The notes below the pieces were generated by a model that saw nothing but the letters and a program-made list of their open reading frames with translations, searched no databases and was not told where the DNA came from. From Spirochaetota bacterium (GTDB lineage Bacteria; Spirochaetota; Spirochaetia; Treponematales; Treponemataceae), in contig JAEXRH010000006.1 in NCBI GenBank assembly GCA_023438065.1, positions 34,927 to 98,926 on the forward strand: 64,000 nt of DNA. Direction: 5' to 3'. A program made the position numbers and the translations under genes. Positions 8,818 through 16,982 of this stretch are shown piece after piece (position 1 is the first letter of the stretch; every line of letters begins with the position of its first letter).

Positions 8818-11715
8818 ATGAATATAAGACGAAAGCAAATGACGGTTTTCACGGCTTTACTGCGCGCGTATGCGGCACTTTCGATTTTACTGGTCCTTTC
8901 CTGCTCGAATCCAGTCAGTTCCGACAAGACGACACCGAAGGAGGAGACCTGGTCGTGGCGCGTTGATTTTAGCGCGGAAGGCGCCGACGTCGCGCCCGTT
9001 CCCGCGTTCATGGTCGTAAACGCCCCATCGCATACCGTCAGCGCGCTTCCTTCGGCGCCGTCACGATCCGGATGGTATTTCGCCGGATGGTGGACCGAAG
9101 ATAACGGCGCCGGAACGGAGTTCACGAACGCGAGCGTGGTCACGTCAAACCTCACGGCGTACGCGAAGTGGAGCGCGGTGCCCGCGCATGCGGTCAGCTT
9201 TGACACGGCGGGTGGCTCTATCGTCGCGCCGCAGACGGTTCTCGAGGGCGGACACGCGGCACGGCCTTCTTCGGATCCGACAAAAATCGGTTATTCTTTC
9301 ACGGGTTGGTTCTCCGATTCAGGGCGAACCGTTTCGTTCGACTTTTCAGCCGAGACGATTACCGGATCGCGGACGCTCTACGCGGGGTGGAGCCTCGAAA
9401 CCTACTCGATCGCGTATGAACTCGGCGGCGGAACGCAGAACGCGGCGAATCCTTCGACGTACACGATCAACGACGCAGGCTTGATTTTTTCCGCGCCCTC
9501 GATGCCTCACGCGATTTTTGGCGGATGGTATGCCGACGTGAGTCTCACGAAACGAATGCCGGCGATTACCCCGTCGACCGCGGGTACGCTCACGCTTTAC
9601 GCGAGATGGATTCGAGGTCAAGACACGGCGCCGTTGGTCGCGGGATACGATTCCTCGTTCGTGATCCGCGGGGACGGATCCCTGTGGGCATGGGGCAATA
9701 ATAATGCGGGGCAACTCGGGATCGGCGTTTCGGGCGGGATTCGGCTCAGCCCGGTACAGGTAGGGACTGAAACCGATTGGGTCTGCGTGTCGAGTAAAGA
9801 CGTGGTCACCTTCGCGATCAAGGCAGACGGAAGTTTATGGTCCTGGGGAAGCAACGCGAACGGGACACTCGGAGACGGTACGACCACGAATCGCGCGAGT
9901 CCGGGACGAATCGGTCTCGATACCGATTGGGTGAGCGTTTCGGCGGGTTCGTACCATGCGTTCGCGATAAAATCCGACGGCAGTTTATGGGGGTGGGGAA
10001 TCAATAATCGCGGTCAGCTCGGCGATGGGGGTACGGTAAGCCAAAACGTGCCGACCCGGCTCGGTTACGACGGCGATTGGTCGGTCGTTGCGGCCGGCGG
10101 CGGGTATACCTGCGCGCTGAAGACCGACGGAAGCCTTTGGGCTTGGGGGGGGAATTCGGAGGGGCAACTCGGCATAGGCACCACCGATAACCGATTCGTT
10201 CCCGCTCGAGTCGGTTTCGATGACGACTGGCAAAGCGTCTCGGCGTACTCGCATACGGTCGCGGTAAAAACCGACGGAAGTCTCTGGGTTTGGGGAGATA
10301 ATACGTGGGGAAAAATCGGCGACGGCACGAAAGCGATTAAAACCGCGCCGACTCGGATCGGCACGGCTGCGGACTGGAAAAGCGCGACGGCGTGTCCGCA
10401 AAATACCGTCGCGATCAAAAAGGACGGGAGTATTTGGTGTTGGGGCTTAAACGACTTCGGTCAACTCGGCGACGGGACGCTCGAGACACGGCTTAGCCCG
10501 ATGAAGGTCGATACCGGACGTTCCTGGAAAACCGGCTCGATGGGAAACAGGTATTTCATCGCGCTCGACAGCGCCGACGACATCTGGGTGTGCGGGAGTA
10601 GCGACGCGGGTCATTACGGGAACGGCACCAGTTCCTCGGCGCTAAATCCGACTCGAGTCGGAAACTTGGTTTCCTGGGCTCGAATCGCTACCGGAGTGTT
10701 TTCCTCATTCGCGATCGCGTCGGACGGTAGCCTCTGGGCATGGGGTGATAATAGCGTCGATCAATTGGGTATATTCGGCAAAACCTTCGTGCCTGAACCC
10801 GCGCTCGTGGAATCCGTTGAGGACTGGAAAGACGTATCGTCAGGCGGAGATCACACGATCGCCATAAAAAACGACGGAACGCTCTGGGCATGCGGGGACA
10901 ACAGCAAGGGCCAGCACGGGAACGGAACGACTGCGAATTCCTCCACGCTGTCGCGCGTAGGGGCGGATACCGATTGGGCGCGGGCTACTGCGTTCGGTAT
11001 CTCTTCCGCGGCGTTGAAAACCGACGGGACCCTTTGGTGTTGGGGATATAACGGGTACGGGCAGTTGGGAAACGGAACGAAAAACGATGAAACGACGCCT
11101 TGCAAAATCAACCTGGATTCCGATTGGCAAGACATATCGATGGGCTCCGGTTTTATCATCGCGATCAAAACGAACGGCAGTTTGTGGGCGTGGGGAGCGA
11201 ATAGGTCCGGATACCTGGGTGACGGCACGACGACTGAGCGGCTGAGCCCAGTGCGCATCGGAGCGGAGAATACCTGGGCAAGGGTATCCGCGGGGTATTA
11301 CCACACGTGCGCGATTAAATATGACGGGAGCCTGTGGGCTTGGGGGGATAATGCAAACGGGCAGCTCGGGGACGGTACGACAGTCTATAGAAACGTTCCG
11401 AGACGAATCGGTACGGATTATGACTGGAAGACCGTCGCGTCCGGCAGTACATTCACCGTCGCGATCAAGGCCGACGGCAGCCTTTGGGCATGGGGAAGCA
11501 ATTCCACGGGACAGCTCGGCGACGGAACGGTAACCGCCCGTTCGACTCCCGCGCGGATCGGGTCGGACCGGGATTGGGAAACTATCGCCGCGTCGGGAGG
11601 GCAGGTTCTCGCGCTCAAGACGGATGGCTCCCTGTGGGCATGGGGAAATAACTCCCGTGGCCAGCTCGGAATCGGGTGGAACCTCGTTCCGATCAAGAAC
11701 GGTTTTACCCGATAG
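8818..11715 (+). CDS. Lipoprotein with three InlB B repeats and 14 RCC1 repeats
   Basis: 965 residues. The ATG at 8818 follows AAGGGT; the longer frame to 8743 has no supporting site. The signal peptide ends in LLVLSC. Residues about 40-265 carry three InlB-type repeats ending AYAKW, LYAGW and LYARW. From residue about 270 to the end there are 14 RCC1-type repeats of about 50 residues. Each centres on SLWAWGxNxxGQLGDG or a close variant; I count 14 W(x)(W/C)G cores. Seven RCC1 blades close one beta-propeller, so two propellers are expected. The role is probably extracellular binding; bacterial RCC1 proteins are mostly uncharacterised. Repeats 7 and 9 have Cys in place of the second Trp. Confidence 0.9.
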   Translation: MNIRRKQMTVFTALLRAYAALSILLVLSCSNPVSSDKTTPKEETWSWRVDFSAEGADVAPVPAFMVVNAPSHTVSALPSAPSRSGWYFAGWWTEDNGAGTEFTNASVVTSNLTAYAKWSAVPAHAVSFDTAGGSIVAPQTVLEGGHAARPSSDPTKIGYSFTGWFSDSGRTVSFDFSAETITGSRTLYAGWSLETYSIAYELGGGTQNAANPSTYTINDAGLIFSAPSMPHAIFGGWYADVSLTKRMPAITPSTAGTLTLYARWIRGQDTAPLVAGYDSSFVIRGDGSLWAWGNNNAGQLGIGVSGGIRLSPVQVGTETDWVCVSSKDVVTFAIKADGSLWSWGSNANGTLGDGTTTNRASPGRIGLDTDWVSVSAGSYHAFAIKSDGSLWGWGINNRGQLGDGGTVSQNVPTRLGYDGDWSVVAAGGGYTCALKTDGSLWAWGGNSEGQLGIGTTDNRFVPARVGFDDDWQSVSAYSHTVAVKTDGSLWVWGDNTWGKIGDGTKAIKTAPTRIGTAADWKSATACPQNTVAIKKDGSIWCWGLNDFGQLGDGTLETRLSPMKVDTGRSWKTGSMGNRYFIALDSADDIWVCGSSDAGHYGNGTSSSALNPTRVGNLVSWARIATGVFSSFAIASDGSLWAWGDNSVDQLGIFGKTFVPEPALVESVEDWKDVSSGGDHTIAIKNDGTLWACGDNSKGQHGNGTTANSSTLSRVGADTDWARATAFGISSAALKTDGTLWCWGYNGYGQLGNGTKNDETTPCKINLDSDWQDISMGSGFIIAIKTNGSLWAWGANRSGYLGDGTTTERLSPVRIGAENTWARVSAGYYHTCAIKYDGSLWAWGDNANGQLGDGTTVYRNVPRRIGTDYDWKTVASGSTFTVAIKADGSLWAWGSNSTGQLGDGTVTARSTPARIGSDRDWETIAASGGQVLALKTDGSLWAWGNNSRGQLGIGWNLVPIKNGFTR
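9679..11700 (+). repeat. Array of 14 RCC1 coding repeats
   Basis: Tandem degenerate repeats of about 145-150 bp, each encoding one RCC1 blade with a core like SLWAWGNN. The repetition is at protein level; the nucleotide copies have diverged, so this is old expansion rather than a recent tandem array. Confidence 0.85.
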
Positions 11716-11980
11716 CGATCTTCAGGCGATGAGTTGAGGTCCCGCCGTTAGTCCCCGTCGAGGGGGTGGCGGAGGATCGCCGGACGCGAAAGGCGGCCGG
11801 AAGCCGGAGCCAGGGGGAGACTTCCCCCTCATTCCCCTCATCGGGTCCCGTTCCGCGGACGGGAAGTATTCGTCTTGGAGAGCCGCCCGGCCTATAGATT
11901 TTATTGACCTTTTTTTATACAATCACACCCAAACTTGAACTACCAACTACGGTTTTCAAACTTTTTTCAAGGAGAAAAGC
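11716..11980. other. 265-bp intergenic region with one short hairpin
   Basis: A 7-bp stem (AGGGGGA at 11812-11818 with TCCCCCT at 11823-11829) follows the RCC1 gene without a T-run. The last 80 bp before the scaffold gene are AT-rich and hold TTATTGACC and TATACAAT, but these are too close together to be a standard promoter. I see no gene here. Confidence 0.4.
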
Positions 11981-12673
11981 ATGCTTTATACCACTGAAGT
12001 GGAACACATGTGTCCTCTCGCCAAGGCGGCCTATCACGGCCCCGCCCCGATCCCGCAGGAGGGAAAATGGGTGCAGGCGAAGGAAGTGAAGGACATTTCC
12101 GGATTTACCCACGGCGTGGGTTGGTGCGCCCCCCAGCAGGGCGCGTGCAAGCTCAGCCTCAACATCAAGGAAGGGATCATCCAGGAAGCCCTCGTCGAGA
12201 CGATCGGCTGCTCCGGCATGACCCACTCCGCCGCGATGGCCGCCGAGATCCTCATCGGCAAGACCATCATCGAGGCGATGAACACCGACCTCGTGTGCGA
12301 CGCGATCAACACCGCGATGCGCGAGCTTTTCCTCCAGATCATCTACGGCCGCAGCCAGTCGGCGTTCTCCGAGGACGGACTCCCGATCGGCGCCGGTCTT
12401 GAGGATCTCGGCAAGGGACTCCGCAGCCAGGTCGGCACGATGTACGCGACCCTCAAGAAGGGTCCGCGCTACCTCGAGATGGCCGAAGGCTACGTCACCC
12501 GCGTCGGCGTCGACAAGGAAGGCGCGATCATCGGTTACGAGTTCGTGAGCCTCGGAAAGTTCATGGACGCGATCAAGAAGGGAGTCGACGCCAACGAGGC
12601 GCTCGCCAAGGCGAAGGGCACCTACGGTCGGTTCGCGGAAGCCGCGAAGCAGCTTGACCCCAGGCACGAGTAA
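11981..12673 (+). CDS. NifU/IscU-like iron-sulfur cluster assembly scaffold protein
   Basis: 230 residues, ATG preceded by AAGGAG at a good distance. The core GWCAPQQGACKLSLNI ... IGCSGMTHSA contains the conserved Cys residues of the NifU-N/IscU fold, with the third Cys in IGCSGM. The protein is longer than IscU (about 130 aa): the C-terminal half, GYVTRVGVDKEGAIIGYEF to the end, is an extension found in the form that pairs with GGGtGRT proteins. Fe-S scaffolds hold a nascent cluster for transfer to apoproteins. The next gene starts 16 nt downstream, so the two are co-transcribed. No cysteine desulfurase or SufBCD gene lies nearby. Confidence 0.9.
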   Translation: MLYTTEVEHMCPLAKAAYHGPAPIPQEGKWVQAKEVKDISGFTHGVGWCAPQQGACKLSLNIKEGIIQEALVETIGCSGMTHSAAMAAEILIGKTIIEAMNTDLVCDAINTAMRELFLQIIYGRSQSAFSEDGLPIGAGLEDLGKGLRSQVGTMYATLKKGPRYLEMAEGYVTRVGVDKEGAIIGYEFVSLGKFMDAIKKGVDANEALAKAKGTYGRFAEAAKQLDPRHE

Positions 12674-12688
12674 GGAAGGGAGGAATAT

Positions 12689-13690
12689 ATGGCATTGTTT
12701 GAAAGCTACGAGCGCAGAGTTGACCAGATTCTTCCCCTGCTGAAGAAATACGGCATCAATTCGATCGAGGACGCGAAGAAGGTTTGCGACGATAAGGGCG
12801 TCGACGTCGGAGACATCGTCACGAAGATCCAGCCGATCTGCTTCGAGAACGCGAAGTGGGCCTACATCGTGGGCGCCGCGATCGCGATTAAGAAGGGCGA
12901 GAAGGACGCGGTGTCCGTCGCCAAGACCCTCGGCGAGGGCCTCCAGGCGTTCTGCATCCCCGGCTCCGTCGCGGACGACCGCAAGGTCGGCCTCGGTCAC
13001 GGCAACCTCGCCGCGATGCTCCTTTCCGACGAGACGAAGTGTTTCTGCTTCCTCGCCGGTCACGAGTCCTTCGCCGCCGCCGAAGGCGCCATCGGTATCG
13101 CCCGGAGCGCCAACCGCGCCCGATCGACCCCGCTCAAGGTGTGCCTCAACGGTCTCGGTAAGGACGCCGCGCAGATCATCAGCCGCATCAACGGCTTCAC
13201 CTACGTCCAGACCCAGTTCGACTACTACACGAGCGAGCTCAAGGTCGTCAAGGAGTACAAGTACTCCGAGGGCGAGAAGGCCGCGGTCCGCTGCTACGGC
13301 GCCGACGACGTCCGCGAGGGCGTGGCGATCATGTGGAAGGAAGGCGTCGACGTTTCCATCACCGGAAACTCCACCAATCCCACCCGTTTCCAGCACCCCG
13401 TCGCCGGTACCTATAAAAAGGAAACCACCGACAAGGGCAAGAAGTACTTCTCCGTCGCCTCGGGCGGCGGTACGGGCCGCACCCTCCATCCCGACAACAT
13501 GGCCGCCGGTCCCGCCAGCTACGGCATGACCGACACCATGGGCCGCATGCACTCCGACGCGCAGTTCGCCGGTTCTTCCTCCGTTCCCGCGCACGTCGAG
13601 ATGATGGGCCTCATCGGCATGGGTAACAACCCGATGGTCGGCGCCTCGGTGTCGGTCGCGGTCGCGATCTCGGAAGCCATGAAGAAATAA
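12689..13690 (+). CDS. GGGtGRT family protein
   Basis: 333 residues. AGGGAGG stands just before the ATG. The family-naming motif is present as SGGGTGRTLHPDN at about residue 258. The C-terminus GMGNNPMVGASVSVAVAISEAMKK and the central CFCFLAGHESFAAAEGAIG are also typical of this conserved family. Its members are nearly always adjacent to an Fe-S scaffold gene, as here, which suggests a linked role in Fe-S chemistry, but no biochemical activity is established. Codon use is strongly biased to C-ending codons, and the strong ribosome-binding sites of the pair suggest high expression. Three hairpins follow. Confidence 0.92.
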   Translation: MALFESYERRVDQILPLLKKYGINSIEDAKKVCDDKGVDVGDIVTKIQPICFENAKWAYIVGAAIAIKKGEKDAVSVAKTLGEGLQAFCIPGSVADDRKVGLGHGNLAAMLLSDETKCFCFLAGHESFAAAEGAIGIARSANRARSTPLKVCLNGLGKDAAQIISRINGFTYVQTQFDYYTSELKVVKEYKYSEGEKAAVRCYGADDVREGVAIMWKEGVDVSITGNSTNPTRFQHPVAGTYKKETTDKGKKYFSVASGGGTGRTLHPDNMAAGPASYGMTDTMGRMHSDAQFAGSSSVPAHVEMMGLIGMGNNPMVGASVSVAVAISEAMKK

Positions 13691-13709
13691 TTGGCTAAAG
13701 CCAATTATT
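13686..13709 (+). other. Perfect inverted repeat overlapping the GGGtGRT stop codon
   Basis: 11-bp arms (AATAATTGGCT with its reverse complement) around a 2-nt loop, starting inside the last codons of the gene. There is no T-run, so it may be a stability or processing hairpin. Confidence 0.7.
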
Positions 13710-13715
13710 TCTTCC

Positions 13716-13742
13716 GAAGAATCCGGCTTTGCCGGATTCTTC
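13716..13742 (+). other. Second perfect inverted repeat
   Basis: 12-bp arms (GAAGAATCCGGC with its reverse complement) with a TTT loop, 6 nt after the first hairpin. It could act with it as a 3' mRNA stabiliser. Confidence 0.7.
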
Positions 13743-13795
13743 AATGAAGAAAGAACGCGTTGCCGTTTGAGGGTTCGTATCGCGAGCCTTCAAGG

Positions 13796-13831
13796 AAGCC
13801 GCGAGCCTGAAGGGGTTCGCGGCTTTTTTTT
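13796..13831 (+). terminator. Rho-independent terminator of the Fe-S scaffold/GGGtGRT operon
   Basis: AAGCCGCGA (13796-13804) pairs with TCGCGGCTT (13817-13825) across a 12-nt loop, followed by eight Ts. Confidence 0.85.
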
Positions 13832-13932
13832 AAGAGTGTTCGCGTTTTTTGAAACCTTTGCCGTACTCCCGTGTCCGATAGGGAACCGAGCGTGTACCTG
13901 CCGGACGCGTCACGGGATAAAAGGAGTTCATC

Positions 13933-14745
13933 ATGAAAAACGATGCAAGCGGCGCGGGATCGGGTCAGACCGACGTGAACGGGAAGGGCTCGCGCGACGG
14001 GCGGCCGCACATCGCCGCCTCGATCTTCTGGACGCACGTCAAGCGCATCGGGTTCATCCGTACCTTTATCGGGGGATTTCTCCAGTATTTGAGCGTGTTC
14101 GAGTTCATCATGCTTCATTTGACGGTCATCGTCGTACTGTATCGGGCGATGCTCGCGCCGCTTTTCGGTCTCAAGAAATTCAGGGTCGGCGATTACATGC
14201 TCTTCGATCGGGGCAAGGTGAGCCGCATGCGCGCGTTCGACAAGATCAACTGCCAGTTTTGCGCCTACGCGAACGGGACGGCCAAGATGTGGAACGACGA
14301 ACTCGACGAATTGGCTCAAGCGGATTTCAGGAAGGGCAATATCCTCGCCAAGATCGTCGTCGCCCTCTACGCGGTTTGCCTCGCGGTCTTCCTCTTTTTC
14401 AGCTTCGTCATGAGCAAGATCCTCTTCGTCGTGATCGCGCTCTTTTTGGGGATGCACATCGTGAAACTCGGCGAGCTTCGCCGGGAGCTCAGGGACTCGA
14501 ATTACGCGGGAACGCACTCACTTGTCATGAGGACGCTCATCCGCGGCGCGAAACTCTACGCGTACTCGCTCGCGGGGAATCTCGAGCAGATCGAGTCGAG
14601 CTGGTGTCCGCTCAAGCACGTCGAGACCGCGACCTCGGTCACCTCGGCCCATCACGCGAATTTCTTCGGGGAAGACAAGCTCGACGAGATGATCGAGATG
14701 CTCGCGACCGACGGCACGGTCTCGCCGAGGAAACCGAAGTATTGA
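13933..14745 (+). CDS. Uncharacterised membrane protein with NCxxCxYANG and WCPxKH motifs
   Basis: 270 residues, start preceded by AAGGAG. The first 30 residues are hydrophilic, then hydrophobic segments occur near residues 45-75 and 140-175. Between them is DKINCQFCAYANGTAK, and near residue 220 ESSWCPLKHVETA, followed by SAHHANFFGED. I recall similar phrases lying close together in a small family of uncharacterised proteins; here about 100 residues with two membrane segments separate them. The three Cys and nearby His residues could bind metal. No function can be named. It is flanked by the Fe-S operon upstream and a LytTR regulator downstream. Confidence 0.65.
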   Translation: MKNDASGAGSGQTDVNGKGSRDGRPHIAASIFWTHVKRIGFIRTFIGGFLQYLSVFEFIMLHLTVIVVLYRAMLAPLFGLKKFRVGDYMLFDRGKVSRMRAFDKINCQFCAYANGTAKMWNDELDELAQADFRKGNILAKIVVALYAVCLAVFLFFSFVMSKILFVVIALFLGMHIVKLGELRRELRDSNYAGTHSLVMRTLIRGAKLYAYSLAGNLEQIESSWCPLKHVETATSVTSAHHANFFGEDKLDEMIEMLATDGTVSPRKPKY

Positions 14746-14790
14746 CATTCGGACCGGGGAAGCGCCGCCCGGCGCCTGCTCCGGCCTCAA

Positions 14791-15507
14791 TCACAGGGCT
14801 TTCGCGATATGGGCGGCGAAACGCGCCTTGACGTCGGCAAGGCTCTTGCTGACGGGAATTTCCTCGCCCGAATCGAGCCTGACGACCGCGTTCACGATCG
14901 ACCGCACGCAGTCGAGATTCACCAGGAAGCTTTTATGGCAGCGAAGGAAGCGTTCGTCGTCGCACATGCGCTCGAAGTTGTCGAGTTTGTCGTAATAGGC
15001 GATGTCGACCCCCGAACGGGTGTGGACGGTAACGATGCGGGCTCGGCTCTCCGCGTAACGGATGTCCCGTAGGTCGAGGCTGTGCATCTCGTGTCGCGTC
15101 GTTATCTGAACGCGTTTCGCGCCCGAGCCCGCGCGATCGCGCATGGCCCGGTCAAGGGCCTCGAAAAGCTCCGCCTCGGCGACGGGTTTGAGCAGGTAGT
15201 GGGTGGCGCGCACGCCGAAGCCGTCGATCGCGTGATCGCGCGAGTTCGTGGTGAAAACGATCGCGCAGTCCCGGTCCGTTTTCCTGATTTCCCTCGCGAC
15301 GGAGACGCCGTCTCTCGAGCCCATGATGATGTCGAGGAATATCATGTCGAATCGTTCGCCTAAGGCGATGGCGGCGAGGAGTTTCTCCCCGCAGTCGAAG
15401 CGTCTGAGGGTGAGGGGGTATCGCCTCGTTTCGCCCCATTTCCCGACCAATGTCTCAATCGAATCAAGCTCGCGTGCTTCGTCGTCGCAAGCGCCAATTG
15501 TTAACAA
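14791..15507 (-). CDS. LytTR-family response regulator
   Basis: 238 residues. A TTG at 15507 is preferred as start because ATGAGGT lies 7 nt upstream and the protein then begins at the receiver domain; an ATG at 15558 lacks a well-placed site. The receiver domain has the acidic pair (ACDDE), the phospho-acceptor in MIFLDIIMG and the conserved Lys in LLKPVAE. The C-terminal half is a LytTR DNA-binding domain with FLRCHKSFLVNLDCVRSI. It is divergent from a GHKL sensor kinase 96 bp away, which is very probably its partner. The LytTR/AgrA class often controls surface or quorum-related genes. Confidence 0.9.
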   Translation of the reverse strand: MLTIGACDDEARELDSIETLVGKWGETRRYPLTLRRFDCGEKLLAAIALGERFDMIFLDIIMGSRDGVSVAREIRKTDRDCAIVFTTNSRDHAIDGFGVRATHYLLKPVAEAELFEALDRAMRDRAGSGAKRVQITTRHEMHSLDLRDIRYAESRARIVTVHTRSGVDIAYYDKLDNFERMCDDERFLRCHKSFLVNLDCVRSIVNAVVRLDSGEEIPVSKSLADVKARFAAHIAKAL

Positions 15508-15603
15508 AGATTTTACCTCATGCGGACAAAATATGCCCTGTCCGGTAGTATCATGCATACGGTCGTTTTTTTCAAGTTTCCTTCCGGGAGGATACGAGTT
15601 TCG

Positions 15604-16902
15604 ATGCTATTTAGCCCAGTCATTCCGTTGATTACCTACGCGATTCAGACCATCGTCGAGTACGGGACGCTCACCGGACGCCGCTCCGTGCCGGAGCATG
15701 TCGTCGTTCGCCTTCTGTCGTTCGCGTGCGCTTTCGCCCTGTTCGTCCTCATGAGCAGACTCGGGGTACGGGCCCTGTACCTCACCTATCTGTGTACCTT
15801 GCCGCTTTTCGTCCCCTGCATGCTGCTCTTCACGGAGAGCCCTGCGCAGAAGGTTTTTTTCTGCTTTACGTCATGGGGCGTCACGACCTTTCTGTCGTCG
15901 CTGTGCAATTACCTCGCCATATGGATAAGGGGGGAAGGGGCTGTCTATCCCGCGCGGTATTTTCTCTATATCGGGAGCGCGATCATCGTTCTCGTCGCGT
16001 TTTTCCGGTTCGCGCGCGACGGGTACCGTACCTTGCTCCAGCGCCTGTCGCGGGGGAATCCCGCGTACGTCGCGTTTCCGGTCATGGCCTTCGCGCTTCT
16101 CAGCCTGCTTTTCACCCCCTTCGACACCTCCCTGTCGGGCGCGAAGGTCTTCGGGATGGTCCTGTTCGAGGCCTTTACCGTTTTTTCCTATTACGTCATG
16201 GCGTCGAATTTCAACGCGCTCTACAAGCGCTCGCAGTACGAGGCGCGGCTCGAGAACGCGGAACGGATCGTGAGTCTCCAGAAGAAGTATTACACCGAGG
16301 TCGAGAAGGGAATCGTCGCGCAGGCGAAACTCACGCACGACGCCCGGCATCACTACGTGGTCCTTTCGACCCTCGCGCACGCGGGGGACGGCGCCTCGCT
16401 TCGCGAATACCTCGACCGTCTCCTCGGGGAAGAGGTCGCCAGGGCTCCGAGGCGATATTGCGGGAACGCCGTCGCGAACGCGGTCATCGGCGGGTATGTG
16501 GAGATAGCGGAGGGAAAGGGGATTTCCGTCTCGACCGATATCGATATCGCGCCCGACGCGGGGATCGACGACTACGAGCTTTGCGCGCTTTTCGGAAACG
16601 CGCTGGAGAACGCGATCGAGGCGTGCCAGCGCATTCCGGCCGAATCCGAGCGATATTCGCGGAGGTTCATCGTCATCAAGGCCCGAACCGACGATGACCG
16701 GCTCGTCGTCAGGATCGAGAACTGCTATCAGCCGTTACCCGAAGAGCGCGAGGGATTCTTTCCGTCGAGCAAGGGCGCTCGCGCGGGTATCGGGCTTGAA
16801 AGCATCGCCGCGATAGCCGAGCGGTATAACGGCGCCCTCCATTGCGAGCGCAAGGACGGAACCTTCGCGCTTTCGGCCGTGCTCGGCGCGAAGGCCCGCT
16901 GA
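15604..16902 (+). CDS. GHKL (AgrC/LytS-like) sensor histidine kinase
   Basis: 432 residues. The ATG at 15604 follows GGGAGG at 12 nt. The N-terminal 200 residues form about six transmembrane segments with no obvious extracellular domain. Then comes a coiled linker, the phospho-acceptor region KLTHDARHHYVVL (His in THDARHH) and a GHKL ATPase. The ATPase N-box is ALFGNALENAIEACQ and the G-box includes GARAGIGLESI. This architecture is that of AgrC-like kinases that sense peptides or membrane signals. Its partner is the divergent LytTR regulator. The spacer has two similar ATCATGC/CTCATGC words but no clear LytTR box pair. Confidence 0.88.
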   Translation: MLFSPVIPLITYAIQTIVEYGTLTGRRSVPEHVVVRLLSFACAFALFVLMSRLGVRALYLTYLCTLPLFVPCMLLFTESPAQKVFFCFTSWGVTTFLSSLCNYLAIWIRGEGAVYPARYFLYIGSAIIVLVAFFRFARDGYRTLLQRLSRGNPAYVAFPVMAFALLSLLFTPFDTSLSGAKVFGMVLFEAFTVFSYYVMASNFNALYKRSQYEARLENAERIVSLQKKYYTEVEKGIVAQAKLTHDARHHYVVLSTLAHAGDGASLREYLDRLLGEEVARAPRRYCGNAVANAVIGGYVEIAEGKGISVSTDIDIAPDAGIDDYELCALFGNALENAIEACQRIPAESERYSRRFIVIKARTDDDRLVVRIENCYQPLPEEREGFFPSSKGARAGIGLESIAAIAERYNGALHCERKDGTFALSAVLGAKAR

Positions 16903-16982
16903 CGCGCGCCACGGAAGGCGCGGCGGGACGGCAAAGAGGCATCCCTCGAGCGCCTTACCGACTCGCGTTGTCCGGGCACGAT

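Noticed and set aside
9679..11700. Regular repetition resembling a repeat array
   Set aside because: It is coding (RCC1 blades) with diverged units, not a CRISPR or satellite.
11904..11923. TTGACC near TATACAAT before the Fe-S scaffold gene
   Set aside because: The two boxes are only about 6-7 bp apart, so they cannot be a standard -35/-10 pair.
15541..15575. CGGTAGT and CGGTCGT words between the LytTR regulator and its kinase
   Set aside because: Spacing is 17-18 bp, not the 21-22 bp period of LytTR-type direct repeats, and similarity is low.
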